Positions 63,314 through 64,000 of a stretch of 64,000 nt of DNA are shown piece by piece. This DNA comes from Marinobacter sp. CHS3-4. GTDB lineage: Bacteria; Pseudomonadota; Gammaproteobacteria; Pseudomonadales; Oleiphilaceae. A program made the translations under genes and the position numbers. Under the pieces are notes generated by a model, which worked only from the letters and a program-made list of their open reading frames with translations, was not told the DNA's origin and did no database searches. Position 1 is the stretch's first letter. Every line of letters begins with the position of its first letter. The DNA lies in the NCBI RefSeq assembly GCF_030053415.1, contig NZ_JASGBJ010000002.1, forward strand, positions 806,001-870,000, in the 5' to 3' direction.

Positions 63314-64000
63314 ATGACCCGGACAGTGAAACGCACATTAAAACTGCTTTTGACGGCTGCCGGTCTGGTGGTGGTGTACTTTTTGTTCGACCGGTTAACC
63401 CACACGGGGTTTCAGTTTCACTACGCCCTCGGGTGGCTGTTATTTGCCTGCCTGCTATTCCTCGTTTGCTTTAACTGGCGCAAAAAGCTCAACTTCCTGC
63501 CGATCGGCAAAGCCGCTGTCTGGGCACAGATTCACTATTACCTGGGCTTGTTCGCCCTGGGCCTGTTGCTGCTCCATATTGATACCGTCTGGCCGAACGG
63601 ATGGTTCGAGCGCTTACTGTTTGTCTCATTGATGATTTCGTTGTTCAGCGGTGTCATCGGGCTGCTGGCGAGCAGGATCTACCCACCGGTACTGGTAAAA
63701 CGAGGGCCACAGGTCATCTATGAGCGAATCCCCCGTTATCGAAGGGAAGTCAGGCAACAGGTTGAAAACCTGCTGACCGATACCGTGCGGGAAACCAAGC
63801 GCACGTCTCTGGCGGACTTCTACGAAGCCAAACTCGAGCCCTTTTTACTCAGCCAACAGAACTTTCTTCACCATGCCATTGACTCTCCCCGCCCCGCCCA
63901 CTTCTGGCGCAGGGAGTTTCAGGCCATCCGGAATTACCTGAGCGAGGGAGAGCAGGAAGCGCTGGATCAGATCGAACAATTAGTTCAGCGCAAGATCAAC
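63314..64000 (+). CDS. membrane protein with cytochrome-b-like histidines, 3' end missing
   Basis: The first 229 codons of a gene open at the right edge. Helices lie at about 8-26, 33-53, 70-89 and 100-120. H36 is in the second helix, and H74 and H88 are 14 residues apart in the third (IHYYLGLFALGLLLLHI), a spacing used for b-heme ligands in ferric-reductase-like domains. After residue 125 a cytoplasmic, highly charged helical region begins (RRYRREVRQQVENLL-type sequence). The ATG follows the ferredoxin fusion gene by three bases. A role as membrane electron carrier between the ferredoxin and periplasmic cytochrome is likely but unproven. Confidence 0.68.
   Translation, partial: MTRTVKRTLKLLLTAAGLVVVYFLFDRLTHTGFQFHYALGWLLFACLLFLVCFNWRKKLNFLPIGKAAVWAQIHYYLGLFALGLLLLHIDTVWPNGWFERLLFVSLMISLFSGVIGLLASRIYPPVLVKRGPQVIYERIPRYRREVRQQVENLLTDTVRETKRTSLADFYEAKLEPFLLSQQNFLHHAIDSPRPAHFWRREFQAIRNYLSEGEQEALDQIEQLVQRKIN

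Noticed and set aside
58513..64000. Calling the redox operon an extracellular iron or metal reduction system
   Set aside because: No outer-membrane porin-cytochrome, no decaheme cytochrome and no metal-specific gene is visible. The direction of electron flow and the acceptor cannot be read from the sequence.

Overview
This window is about 64 kb of a chromosome from a marine gammaproteobacterium. The polar-flagellum regulators (FleQ, FleS, FleR, FleN, FlhF), a CheA-CheB-MotC-MotD chemotaxis block and a lexA-sulA locus like that of Pseudomonas all point to a Pseudomonas-like bacterium, and Marinobacter is the best guess. The genus is inferred from protein content and gene order only. There is no rRNA, no tRNA, no insertion sequence, no phage gene and no CRISPR array that I can see. 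Genes are packed tightly and no gene-free stretch exceeds 300 bases.

Positions 1-34.4 kb hold most of a polar flagellum and chemotaxis regulon on the minus strand. Read in the direction of transcription, the order is: a FliT-like gene; fleQ with its own sigma-70-like promoter; fleS-fleR behind a sigma-54-type promoter and closed by a clear intrinsic terminator; fliE-F-G-H-I-J behind another sigma-54-type promoter, continuing into an HptB/HsbR/HsbA-like phospho-switch; fliK behind a consensus sigma-54 site, then a 13-bp stem-loop, then fliL-M-N-O-P-Q-R-flhB; and flhA behind a sigma-54-type site, followed by flhF, fleN, fliA, cheY, cheZ, cheA, cheB, motC and the start of motD. FleQ, sigma-54, FleSR and FliA would give the usual four-tier cascade. 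A small plus-strand island (upp, uraA, a methyltransferase) sits between flhA and flhB.

Positions 34.4-46.5 kb are mixed housekeeping: a DUF1329 envelope protein, two small conserved genes, the SOS pair lexA-sulA with an SOS box, an amidoligase-amidotransferase pair, the tamA-tamB outer-membrane assembly genes, and a membrane protein that looks like an isolated voltage-sensor domain.

Positions 46.5-56.1 kb carry a probable catabolic operon of unknown substrate: aldehyde dehydrogenase, M19-type dipeptidase homologue, BCCT transporter, a 576-residue protein of unknown function, a DUF3726 protein and a RidA protein. A LysR regulator is divergent to it and an amidase converges on it. Small nitrogen compounds of the betaine type are the likeliest substrate class, judged from the transporter family alone.

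Positions 56.2-64 kb contain the most unusual block. A minus-strand sigma-factor-like gene and a membrane anti-sigma-like gene are divergent from a plus-strand redox operon: a 22-codon small ORF, a membrane-anchored flavin/2Fe-2S reductase, a periplasmic tetraheme cytochrome c with a long proline-rich linker, a protein that fuses two cyclic-nucleotide-binding-type domains to a four-cluster ferredoxin, and a membrane protein with cytochrome-b-like histidines that runs off the window. Together they could carry electrons between cytoplasmic NAD(P)H and the periplasm under ligand control. I know of no description of this combination.
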